Source: Desulfobacteraceae bacterium
GTDB taxonomy: Bacteria > Desulfobacterota > Desulfobacteria > Desulfobacterales > Desulfobacteraceae
Length of the DNA: 64,000 nt
Direction: 5' to 3'
Assembly (NCBI GenBank): GCA_016743945.1
Contig: JADGFI010000001.1
Location: forward strand, 397,901-461,900
Below are positions 7,600 to 15,337 of the stretch, piece by piece. The notes under the pieces were generated by a model. That model was not told where the DNA came from. It did not search any database and saw only the letters and a list, made by a program, of their open reading frames with translations. The position numbers were made by a program, and so were the translations under genes. The first letter of the stretch is position 1. Each line of letters starts with the position of its first letter.

Positions 7600-9095
7600 T
7601 CGTTTCTTTTATCCCCATACTGGCGGTTGATGTCGCAGGTTCCGTGGCCATGGTGGTGATTGCGTTGTTGTGCCTTTACAAGGCAAAAGTATTGAGGGGA
7701 ATGGACCCTGACAATGCCGTTTTTTTGTATTTGCTGTGGATCAGTACCGGGTTTACCATTTTTGCGGTGTCCAGATCCTTTGGTCATATTTTAAGACAAT
7801 TTCTTATTCTTACATCCAATGCAGATGCCTGGCATGCCATCACTTCCTATTCGGGTAGTGTGAACACGGTCTCGTTCATGCTGGTGGGCCTGATCACCCT
7901 TTTTTTTAACCAAAGCTGGCATATTAACGAAAAAATTCTCGCCAGCAGAAAAAAACTTGAGGATACCCATATAAAATTAATGGATCTGAATCAGACCCTT
8001 GAACATAAGGTGGTGGCCCGGACGGAAATGCTGACAAGTTCTGAGCACAAGGCCAGAAGAATTTTCGAGCAATCCCTGGACACCATTGTGGTCACGGATG
8101 AAAGATTCAATATTGCCGAGATCAACCAGGCCGGGGTCACCCTGACCGGGTATAAAAAAAGGGAAATGCTCGAGAAAAAAATGGGCCTGAAGGATTTTAT
8201 GGCAAAGGATTTAGAATGGGAAAGAATCCAAGGCCTGCTGGAGGTGGATGAATATATTCTCAATGAGGAAACCGATTTTTTTCTGCCCAATTTTTCCCAG
8301 GTCAGGGTTTTGATGACCGGTGGCGTGGATTATGGGGCCTTTGGTTGTGGCAAAACCTTTCATTTTATCATTAAAAATATCAATGATAAAAAACAGATGG
8401 AACAGCAGATTGCCCAGGCCGACAAATTGGCTGCCCTTGGTGAATTGTCCGCCGGCGTTGCCCATGAGATCAACAATCCTTTGGGCATTATCCTGGGATA
8501 TACCCAGCTCATGTTAAAAGAAGATTCCGGGTTTGAAGCGGATCTTAAAATCATTGAAAAGCATGTGAAAAACTGCAAAACCGTGGTCTCGGATCTCCTC
8601 GCATTTTCCAGAAAAGGGTCTTTAAAAAAGAGCCGGGTGGATGTGACAACGATCATTGACGGGGTTATTAAATTTTTGGCCAATCACACGGATTTTCGGA
8701 ATGTGGAAATTGGTATGGACCATTTTTGCAAGACCCCTCTGGTGATTTCCGGCAATGAACAGGAATTGGCCCAGGTGATCATCAATCTGCTCATCAATGC
8801 CTGCCATGCGGTCGAGAAAAAAGGCAGGATTGAGATTGAGACACGACAGACCACAGACCATAAGATCCTCATTACGGTGAAGGACAATGGAACCGGTATC
8901 CGGAAAAAATATTTTTCACGGATATTTGATCCCTTCTTCACCACCAAACCCGTGGGCCAGGGAACCGGCCTCGGGCTGTCCGTTGGATACGGCATTATCC
9001 GCAGCCACGGGGGGGATATCACGGCAAGGAACCGGGAAACAAAGGGCGCAGCCTTTACCATCAGTCTTCCCCTGGTACCCATGGACCCCGTATAA
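7596..9095 (+). CDS. membrane-bound PAS sensor histidine kinase
   Basis: 499 residues: about three membrane segments in the first 110, a coiled-coil linker, a PAS domain around 145-265, a HisKA domain with phospho-accepting His in AGVAHEINNPLG (residue 290), and a HATPase domain with N-box NLLINACHAV and G-boxes ending GTGLGLSVGYGI. This is the NtrB/ZraS-like type that pairs with sigma-54 activators. Its gene overlaps the membrane protein before it and is followed by an NtrC-family regulator 58 bases on, so the pair is a two-component system at the end of the Fe-S/exporter operon. The signal is unknown. Redox state or the exported anion would fit the context. Confidence 0.92.
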   Translation: MIVSFIPILAVDVAGSVAMVVIALLCLYKAKVLRGMDPDNAVFLYLLWISTGFTIFAVSRSFGHILRQFLILTSNADAWHAITSYSGSVNTVSFMLVGLITLFFNQSWHINEKILASRKKLEDTHIKLMDLNQTLEHKVVARTEMLTSSEHKARRIFEQSLDTIVVTDERFNIAEINQAGVTLTGYKKREMLEKKMGLKDFMAKDLEWERIQGLLEVDEYILNEETDFFLPNFSQVRVLMTGGVDYGAFGCGKTFHFIIKNINDKKQMEQQIAQADKLAALGELSAGVAHEINNPLGIILGYTQLMLKEDSGFEADLKIIEKHVKNCKTVVSDLLAFSRKGSLKKSRVDVTTIIDGVIKFLANHTDFRNVEIGMDHFCKTPLVISGNEQELAQVIINLLINACHAVEKKGRIEIETRQTTDHKILITVKDNGTGIRKKYFSRIFDPFFTTKPVGQGTGLGLSVGYGIIRSHGGDITARNRETKGAAFTISLPLVPMDPV

Positions 9096-9153
9096 AGCAA
9101 GATAATGGAGGTGCGGTCTGCAAAAAGACCCGAAATAATCAGGAGAAATGTCA

Positions 9154-10548
9154 ATGAAGGCAAATATTTTGGTGGTGGATGATGAAAAGGACATGACCCG
9201 CCTGTTGCAGCGGACCCTTGAACCTGAGCTTCCCTGTAAGGTCACCATGGCATTTTCCGGGGAAATGGCCTTGAACATACTGGCACAGGCATCCTTTGAT
9301 CTGGTGATTTGTGATATTAAGATGCCCGGTATGGACGGGTTTGAACTGTTGGAGCGCACCAGAAAAAAATACCCTGACCTGACCGTGGTCATGCTCTCGG
9401 CCTTTGGTAATATTGAGTCAGCAGTTCTTGCCATTAAAAAAGGGGCCTATGATTTTATTTCCAAGCCCTTTGAGCAGGATGAGATCATTTTTAAAATTCA
9501 AAAGGCCCTGGAGCGGAGCCGACTGCTCCATGAAAACAAGCGGCTTTTAAAGGAACGTCAAAGGGAAGCCCTTCCCTTGATCGGAAAAAGCGAGGCCATG
9601 GAAAAGGTATTCGAAAAGATTTCCCTTGTGGCGGCCAGTGATGTCACCGTCTTGATTACAGGGGAGTCGGGCACGGGCAAGGATCTGACCGCCCGGTCCA
9701 TTCACAGCCTGAGCCCCCGGAAAGACAAATCTTTTATACCGGTGAACTGTCCCACCATTCCCGAGCATATCCTGGAAAGCGAGCTTTTCGGGTATAAAAA
9801 AGGGGCCTTTACCAATGCCTACCGGGACAAGGCCGGGTTATTCCAGGCCGCAGACAAAGGCACCATTTTTCTAGATGAGATCGGGGATATCGGCCCTTCT
9901 ATCCAGACGAAATTGCTACGGGTGATCCAGGAGAAAGAGATCAAGCCCCTGGGGGACACGCGGGCTGAGACCGTTGATGTGAGGATCATTGCTTCCACCA
10001 ACCAGAATCTGAAAGAAAAAATTGCGCAAAAAGAGTTTCGGGAGGATTTTTTCTATCGCCTGTCTGTGATCTCCATTGAACTTCCGCCATTGCGGGATCG
10101 CATCACCGACATCCCGATTTTGTGCGAAGCCCTTTTGGCCAAGCAGTGTGAAAAAATGAACAAACCTCCTAAAACCATATCCGGAGAGGTGCTGGATCTT
10201 CTTATGAAGCAGCCCTGGATAGGGAATGTCCGGGAACTTGAAAATGTTCTGATCCATGGAATCCTTTATTCAAAAGAAAATACAATCTCCTTGTCCGATA
10301 TTCCGGTAAAAGAGGCCCCCCATAAAAAGATTAATTTCATGGGGGAAGAGGGGATTCCCGTGACGTCCTTGCCCTATCGGGAAGCAAAGGAAAAACTTCT
10401 TTATGAATTTAACCATGATTATATCGGGGCCAAGCTTTCCATGACCCAGGGGAACGTCACCCAGGCAGCAAAACTTTGCCATATGGATCGCCAGGCCCTG
10501 CAGCAGATCATGAGACGCTATGGCCTTGACCCCGGTCCTTTCAGATAG
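9154..10548 (+). CDS. NtrC-family sigma-54-dependent response regulator
   Basis: 464 residues: a receiver domain with phospho-acceptor Asp in VICDIKMPGMDG, an AAA+ domain with Walker A GESGTGKDLTARS, and a C-terminal Fis-type helix-turn-helix (TQAAKLCHMDRQALQQIM). The sigma-54 contact loop reads GAFTNA in place of the usual GAFTGA, a known variant. ATG 9154 is chosen because AGGAG at 9141-9145 gives eight-base spacing, while ATG 9148 would leave only two. It works with the kinase just upstream. The last 25 codons and 53 bases beyond are repeated beyond the next gene (11306-11432). Confidence 0.92.
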   Translation: MKANILVVDDEKDMTRLLQRTLEPELPCKVTMAFSGEMALNILAQASFDLVICDIKMPGMDGFELLERTRKKYPDLTVVMLSAFGNIESAVLAIKKGAYDFISKPFEQDEIIFKIQKALERSRLLHENKRLLKERQREALPLIGKSEAMEKVFEKISLVAASDVTVLITGESGTGKDLTARSIHSLSPRKDKSFIPVNCPTIPEHILESELFGYKKGAFTNAYRDKAGLFQAADKGTIFLDEIGDIGPSIQTKLLRVIQEKEIKPLGDTRAETVDVRIIASTNQNLKEKIAQKEFREDFFYRLSVISIELPPLRDRITDIPILCEALLAKQCEKMNKPPKTISGEVLDLLMKQPWIGNVRELENVLIHGILYSKENTISLSDIPVKEAPHKKINFMGEEGIPVTSLPYREAKEKLLYEFNHDYIGAKLSMTQGNVTQAAKLCHMDRQALQQIMRRYGLDPGPFR

Positions 10549-10601
10549 TGATCAGGAGATATCATCAACCCCAACCTCCCATTGAGCATTTTTTAAAATT
10601 G
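10475..10601 (+). repeat. direct repeat copy 1 (3' end of the NtrC-type gene)
   Basis: This 127-base stretch covers the last 25 codons of the response-regulator gene and 53 bases after its stop. The same sequence reappears at 11306-11432, offset by 831 bases without gaps. By hand count about 19 of 127 positions differ. The marC gene sits between the two copies. Confidence 0.85.
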
Positions 10602-10620
10602 ATATGCAAGGTTAATGGAC

Positions 10621-11223
10621 CTAGGTGAGGTTCAGAAAATTTTGAATCCCGGTAAAGATGATCTGAGCTGCAATGGCCGAGACAAATAGCCCTGTGATCT
10701 TTGGTAGAATTATCAACCCTTGCTCACCGATCAAACGTTTCACACTGGTTGAAAGGTAGAGGAGTATTCCCACGGTCGCCACGGCAAGAAAGAGAGCCGC
10801 TCCGATGGTGATTTTTTCCATTAAGGAGCCGGCTTCGGCTCCGGTGACAAGAAGCACGCCGATAACACCGGGTCCCACAGTCATAGGCAGTGCCAGGGGA
10901 ACGACGGCAATATCGCGGTTGTTTACCTGGCTTGCCGTGTCATTGTTGTCCGATATCATGGACAGAGCAGAGAGGAACAGGATGGTTCCGGCACCGATCC
11001 GAAAGGCGTCCAGGGTGATCCCGAACAAATCAAAGATATATTTTCCAAATAGATAGATCATAAACGAACTGATCATCACGGCAGCAGTCACCTTGATGGC
11101 GATCCGTTTCTTTTCAAAATCCTGGAACTCCCGGGTAAGGGAGAGAAATGCAGAAAGTACAAAAAACGGGGTAAGAATAAAAAAAAGTTTTAAATAAAAA
11201 TTGATAAATGTCTGTAAGCCCAC
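10621..11223 (-). CDS. MarC family integral membrane protein
   Basis: This 200-residue protein has six hydrophobic segments and the MarC family features: an N-terminal LFFILTPFFVLSAFLSLT segment (family LF.~~dP.g..p.F), a central PLALPMTVGPGVIGVLLV segment corresponding to the P.A.P...GPG motif, and a closing NFLNL. The usual length is 200-220 residues. MarC proteins are inner-membrane proteins of unsettled function, once linked by name to multiple antibiotic resistance. The gene faces the two-component operon and lies between two copies of the regulator's 3' end, so it may have arrived or been rearranged by a duplication. The stop at 10621 lies just beyond repeat copy 1. Confidence 0.88.
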   Translation of the reverse strand: MGLQTFINFYLKLFFILTPFFVLSAFLSLTREFQDFEKKRIAIKVTAAVMISSFMIYLFGKYIFDLFGITLDAFRIGAGTILFLSALSMISDNNDTASQVNNRDIAVVPLALPMTVGPGVIGVLLVTGAEAGSLMEKITIGAALFLAVATVGILLYLSTSVKRLIGEQGLIILPKITGLFVSAIAAQIIFTGIQNFLNLT

Positions 11224-11305
11224 GCTATTTTTCCATGAATTATAGTGTTGTTGAATAAGGAGCAGATATACCCAACAACACTTTGGCGGTCAAGCTAAAA
11301 GTTGT

Positions 11306-11432
11306 TTTGCCATATGAATCGCCAGGCCCAGCAGCAGATCATGAGACGCTATACCCTTGATTTTGGTCCTTTCAGGTAGCGATCAGGAGACATCATCAAA
11401 CCCAAAGTTCCATTGACCATTTCTTTAAACTG
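11306..11432 (+). pseudogene. remnant of a second NtrC-type regulator 3' end (direct repeat copy 2)
   Basis: Read on the plus strand, this copy still encodes the final 24-25 residues of an NtrC-family helix-turn-helix (CHMNRQAQQQIMRRY, ending GPFR and a TAG stop), matching the intact gene's CHMDRQALQQIMRRY...GPFR. Immediately upstream the frame meets TAA at 11296-11298 and the similarity stops, so no full gene is present. The last 37 bases of the repeat overlap, on the other strand, the final codons and stop of the M6 protease gene. It is either the tail of a deleted paralogue or a duplicated end created when marC moved in. Confidence 0.7.
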
Positions 11433-13645
11433 CCGTTATCTTGTTTCCAGTTATCGGTTACATTCAGTGTCCAATCCCCTTGCAGGTTTTCAGAGATAAG
11501 GGGTGCGAGGCTCTGGTCCGAGGTTGTGGAAAATGATTTTGATACGAGACCTTGGCCTGTGCCCAGAGTATTAAAGGAAATAAGTGTCACGGATTTGCCT
11601 GAAGGCGCTGTAAGCGTTACCGAAAGATCTCCATGGTAAGAATGGGACAATTCAATATAAATCATTGCCTGGGTGATTTTTCCTGTCTCTGGTATGGAAA
11701 TGATGGAATTGATTCCCCTGGGGTCCATGTCCGGAATGGCAAGGGTTTGGATTTTTTCTTTTTTTAAGATGTTTTCCTGATGGGTATAATCAATCGCAAC
11801 TTTCCATTTATTGAGTTTTCCGGTATCCCTTTTGGCCAGATCCTTCACCTGAAGTTTCCAGGGGCCGGCAAAGGTCTTGCCCTTTAAGGCGGCCAATTTT
11901 GCGTCTGAGTCGTAGGTGCCAAGGATATCCTTGGCATCTCCTCCTTCTTTGTTAACCAGGGTGATCTTCTCGTTCCAGGGGGGGTCAATCTCCACCCTTA
12001 AATCCTGGATATAGGTGTGGGTAATATCGATACTGACGGTGATTTTTTCAATGACGCCTGGTTTGGAAAATAAAATTTGATCTGTTATGCCGTTGGAGTC
12101 AAGGTCAGGGATCAGCATGGAGGGTCTGGATTCCTTGACGATGGTCTCTCCGCTTCCTTCTGGTTCTTGGGGGTTGCCGGTTTCAAAAAAAATGATTTCT
12201 CCGGGTTCGGTGATATTGTAAATCTTGAGTCCTGACTCCATCCCTCCCCATGCCCGGGATGAGGGGATGGTATCCCGGGAAAGGACGAGACCCTCCTTTT
12301 TTTTGAACAGATCATTTTCATCACCCTGGTTCCGGTTGTTTTCAAGGTTACGGGCGCCGTCCGCCTGGATCAGGGCGCATTGGTAGTGCTTATCCGCCGT
12401 TCCCCCCTGCCATTCATTTGACCCCAGGGTGTCGCAATGGTAAATGGACAGGCCGCTTGATTTGCAATGGGTGTCAAGCCCCATGCGGGTCCGGTTTTCA
12501 ATGATGAAATATTCATTGGGCTTATTGTCAACAAAATATTTATGGATTGTATCATACTCTCCGTGTTTTGCCTGGAAGCGACCCGGGTTGTTCAGGAGGA
12601 TTTCATTGTCGGCCCAGCCGGCCAGATTTCGAAGATAGCCGGATATCGGTGCAGGAAAACGTCCTCGGTTCAGATGGCTGCCGCTGGCCATGAGGCAGAA
12701 ATATCCCAGGCCGGCGCTTGGGTCGGAATCGCCGTCCCGGCTGCCATAGTCGTAGAGATCTGGAAATCGGCAGATTAAATGACCGGCTTCATGGCAAAAG
12801 GTCCCAATTTTCATATCCACGGGTTTTCGGCCCAGGCTTTGGATGGTATATAAATCCGTTCTCATTCCGTTATGGGAATAGCTCATGGAATAATTATGGG
12901 GCCAGAGCCATTCTTCATAAAGGGTCTCTCCTGCATAGAGAAAATTGATGGCATCCACCACGCCTCTGTTTTTGCAGTCAAATAACCTAAGGTCTACTCC
13001 AAACTGCCTGATGGCAAGGTCCAGGGCTTCTCGCATACAAGGCGTGTTAATATAATGGGTCCTGTTTTTTTCCAGGGTCACAGGTCCCACCACTGTATTG
13101 GTATATTCCATTTTATTGCAAGATAAGCGTTTATAATATTGTTTAACCGAGCAGGAATTGCCATGGGCAGTAAAATTGTCTGCGTTGAGCAATCCTTCCA
13201 CATCTGCTGTGCTGATTTGGGTGGTGACATCCTGAAAATTGATCAATATGGTCAGCCCCCTTACCTTGGATTCCTGGCTCAACTGGGTTCCGGGCAACAG
13301 GCCATTGTTTCGTCCCAGGGTGGCGGACACGCCCGGGGGGGGGGATTTTTTGGGGCGCATCAGTTGGTATCTTGCATCAAATTTTTGGTTCCGCACGTTT
13401 TTGTTTTCCTGGAGATGGCGCACAAGTCCTTTTGGCACGGGTTTATAAATGGGGGCTCCGCTTGAAAACAAAATGCCTTTTGTCAGTGAGGCAAAGCAGT
13501 ATTGCTCTTTATCCGTATCATACAATACAGTATATCCATCCATTGTTTCGTACCGGGCATAAAACTCATCTCCATAAACCCTGAGCTGGACATCCTTTCC
13601 GTTTTTCTGGGGAAATGTTCTTGCTTTTCCTAAAATCAAACACAT
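11396..13645 (-). CDS. M6 family metalloprotease with two C-terminal P-domains
   Basis: 749 residues. The first 110 resemble the N-terminal part of M6 (immune inhibitor A-like) proteases with a GDEFYARYETMDGYTVLYD stretch. The catalytic zinc motif HEAGHLICRFPDLYD is near residue 285. Two proprotein-convertase P-domain beta-sandwiches follow (about 510-630 and 640-749), each ending in a GxLxxW-type strand (GKLNKWKVAIDY, GSLKKWSMELWV). M6 enzymes are normally secreted, yet the N-terminus (MCLILGKARTF) is not a signal peptide. ATG 13645 has a strong GAGGAGG site. A ten-base G tract at 13335-13344 (C on the coding strand) lies in the propeptide region and could cause slippage. The last codons lie in the duplicated 127-base segment. 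Confidence 0.88.
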   Translation of the reverse strand: MCLILGKARTFPQKNGKDVQLRVYGDEFYARYETMDGYTVLYDTDKEQYCFASLTKGILFSSGAPIYKPVPKGLVRHLQENKNVRNQKFDARYQLMRPKKSPPPGVSATLGRNNGLLPGTQLSQESKVRGLTILINFQDVTTQISTADVEGLLNADNFTAHGNSCSVKQYYKRLSCNKMEYTNTVVGPVTLEKNRTHYINTPCMREALDLAIRQFGVDLRLFDCKNRGVVDAINFLYAGETLYEEWLWPHNYSMSYSHNGMRTDLYTIQSLGRKPVDMKIGTFCHEAGHLICRFPDLYDYGSRDGDSDPSAGLGYFCLMASGSHLNRGRFPAPISGYLRNLAGWADNEILLNNPGRFQAKHGEYDTIHKYFVDNKPNEYFIIENRTRMGLDTHCKSSGLSIYHCDTLGSNEWQGGTADKHYQCALIQADGARNLENNRNQGDENDLFKKKEGLVLSRDTIPSSRAWGGMESGLKIYNITEPGEIIFFETGNPQEPEGSGETIVKESRPSMLIPDLDSNGITDQILFSKPGVIEKITVSIDITHTYIQDLRVEIDPPWNEKITLVNKEGGDAKDILGTYDSDAKLAALKGKTFAGPWKLQVKDLAKRDTGKLNKWKVAIDYTHQENILKKEKIQTLAIPDMDPRGINSIISIPETGKITQAMIYIELSHSYHGDLSVTLTAPSGKSVTLISFNTLGTGQGLVSKSFSTTSDQSLAPLISENLQGDWTLNVTDNWKQDNGSLKKWSMELWV

Positions 13646-13740
13646 GGCGAACCTCCTCTTGCGGTTTTCGACACGCCTGTTTCACAAAGGTAAAAGTGCA
13701 GGGTGTGAAACAGGTGATCAAATTGTTTATTTGAACCGGG

Positions 13741-14151
13741 CTATTTTCTGGCATATGCCCAGGAAAAGGACAGCCCGAATACTTGAGCCCCTCCCACCCG
13801 GATACCTTCAAAAATGGCCGAGGCAATCCATTCTTTCATGTGGGCCTTTGTGATAAGATCGCTTTGGAATTTTATGTCCACCCGTTTTCTCTCCATGCGG
13901 TTGCCGGGTTGTCCATAGGCATACCCGAGATCGTGGGGAAGACAGCACTTATAGGTGATGGCCCCATGGTCGCACCCGGTTAGAAGTCCCAAAAATTCAT
14001 CGTGGATGCACGAACAGCCGTCAAAAATCCAGCTCGCATAGGCCTCTTTGTCTGCTTTAATCCGGGAGACAAGATACGCCAGTTTAAAATATCGGCACAA
14101 TTCAAGGGCCTGTTGTGTCTCCACACGGTCACCAATTTTTGGAAAATTCAC
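13741..14151 (-). CDS. phospholipase A2-like small protein
   Basis: 136 residues starting at GTG 14151 behind a strong AGGAGG site. The centre holds DGCSC, then YKCCLPHDLGYAYG, which has the CCxxHDxxY arrangement of phospholipase A2 with the catalytic His-Asp pair, followed by ERKRVDIKFQSDL, where PLA2-like bacterial proteins have R.xAD..F. The end, GIRVGGAQVFGLSFSWAY, also looks like that bacterial group. PLA2 enzymes release the sn-2 fatty acid from phospholipids. No signal peptide is visible, as in the neighbouring hydrolases. Activity is inferred from the motif and not certain: the calcium loop is not obvious. Confidence 0.7.
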   Translation of the reverse strand: MNFPKIGDRVETQQALELCRYFKLAYLVSRIKADKEAYASWIFDGCSCIHDEFLGLLTGCDHGAITYKCCLPHDLGYAYGQPGNRMERKRVDIKFQSDLITKAHMKEWIASAIFEGIRVGGAQVFGLSFSWAYARK

Positions 14152-14224
14152 TTGTACCTCCTTTTTTTATAGAAAAAAACGGGGTTTTCTAAAATGGGCA
14201 GGGGGTGTCAAATTATCCTTGTTA

Positions 14225-15307
14225 TCAAGCCGCACAGATGCCGTACTTGGGCAGGATATCGTGGAGAAGGGTAAACCTGTGGTCCAAAAGGGCATCATGG
14301 AAACGTTTCCAGTCACTGTTCAAAAAGGATTTGTCCCAGGGGTAGGCACTGACATCTTTAGTGGTTCCCAGGGCCAGATGTTTCCAGGATTTTTTCCCTT
14401 TTGGATGATATTCAAGCATCTCAGGACCAAAGGGCAGTTCACCGTCCCGGATGGCCTTCACCCATCTAAAATGCCGATCCTCTCCTTCGTCATCTGTGAA
14501 TTCTTTAAACAACCCTTTGATTTTTTCTTTGTAATTATTGTCCAGCCCGGTTACAACGGCGTTATCATCGCCAGCTCTGTATCTTTGCATGGCCCGGCAC
14601 AGGGCATCAGCGGCTTCGATGAAATCACTGGTATTGTCCCGTTTTTTTATGACCCCGTTTCTATCTTCATAACTCCATTCAAGATAGGGCAGGTCGGGAA
14701 AACACAGGGCAGCTCCATGTCCAAGGGGCAGGACATTCCCAACAAGCTTGCTTGCGGTTTTATCAAATAGGTTTCCGAAAAATCGGGCGAGCATACCTTG
14801 ACTGTCAAGACCCGTATCCGACTCATCCCTAAGATTGCGGATGTCATTTATGTCATTGTTTACCCCGGCAAAGTCCCTGTGGGCCCAGGTGTCTGCATAG
14901 ACATGCAGGGTGATGCCCAGTCTGTGCAGAGAAAAGGGTTTGTCCCGATCGTTGATACAGGCTTTTAACATGTCCCGGGCAACCGGGCTGTCCTTTGTGC
15001 AGATTATTTTTTTAACAAATTGCTGCCCCGGGTTTTCCCCGGCTTGTTTCCCCTCATTTCCCGGAAGAAAATGGAAGGGTAGCCAGACCCTGTGATTGGC
15101 AAGTGCTTCCATATTTCTGTAGTCTGCCATTTTATGGGCCGAGCAGACCCGTTCGTACATGGCCTTGTTCTGAAAGGTGACGGTACCTGTTTGAACAGCA
15201 TCATCCACGTACTGGGCACAATAGGCAATTGTTTGGGCATCCGTATGCTCAAACCCTGCAGCCCTGGCCGTAACATAGGTAACGGCATGATGAAAATCTA
15301 TTTGCAT
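14225..15307 (-). CDS. DUF6765-type protein, zinc phospholipase C/P1 nuclease-like
   Basis: 360 residues from ATG 15307 with an AGGAGG site. It begins MQIDFHHAVTYVTARAAGF, which I recall as typical of the DUF6765 family, and contains HRLGITLHVYADTWAHRDF around residue 130, a His/Asp pattern close to the zinc-binding helix of bacterial phospholipase C and P1 nuclease (H...G...H...D...H). Several more His and Asp residues follow. The likely class is a zinc-dependent phosphodiesterase acting on phospholipid or nucleic acid, but the substrate is a guess. There is no signal peptide. It lies between the lipase and the PLA2-like gene, all on one strand with short gaps and strong ribosome sites. Confidence 0.65.
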   Translation of the reverse strand: MQIDFHHAVTYVTARAAGFEHTDAQTIAYCAQYVDDAVQTGTVTFQNKAMYERVCSAHKMADYRNMEALANHRVWLPFHFLPGNEGKQAGENPGQQFVKKIICTKDSPVARDMLKACINDRDKPFSLHRLGITLHVYADTWAHRDFAGVNNDINDIRNLRDESDTGLDSQGMLARFFGNLFDKTASKLVGNVLPLGHGAALCFPDLPYLEWSYEDRNGVIKKRDNTSDFIEAADALCRAMQRYRAGDDNAVVTGLDNNYKEKIKGLFKEFTDDEGEDRHFRWVKAIRDGELPFGPEMLEYHPKGKKSWKHLALGTTKDVSAYPWDKSFLNSDWKRFHDALLDHRFTLLHDILPKYGICAA

Positions 15308-15337
15308 GGCCTCCTCCTTTTGTGCAATAATTTTCTC

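Noticed and set aside
14048..14770. Long plus-strand reading frame opposite the DUF6765 and PLA2-like genes
   Set aside because: It is a shadow of real genes on the other strand and has no ribosome site or family pattern.
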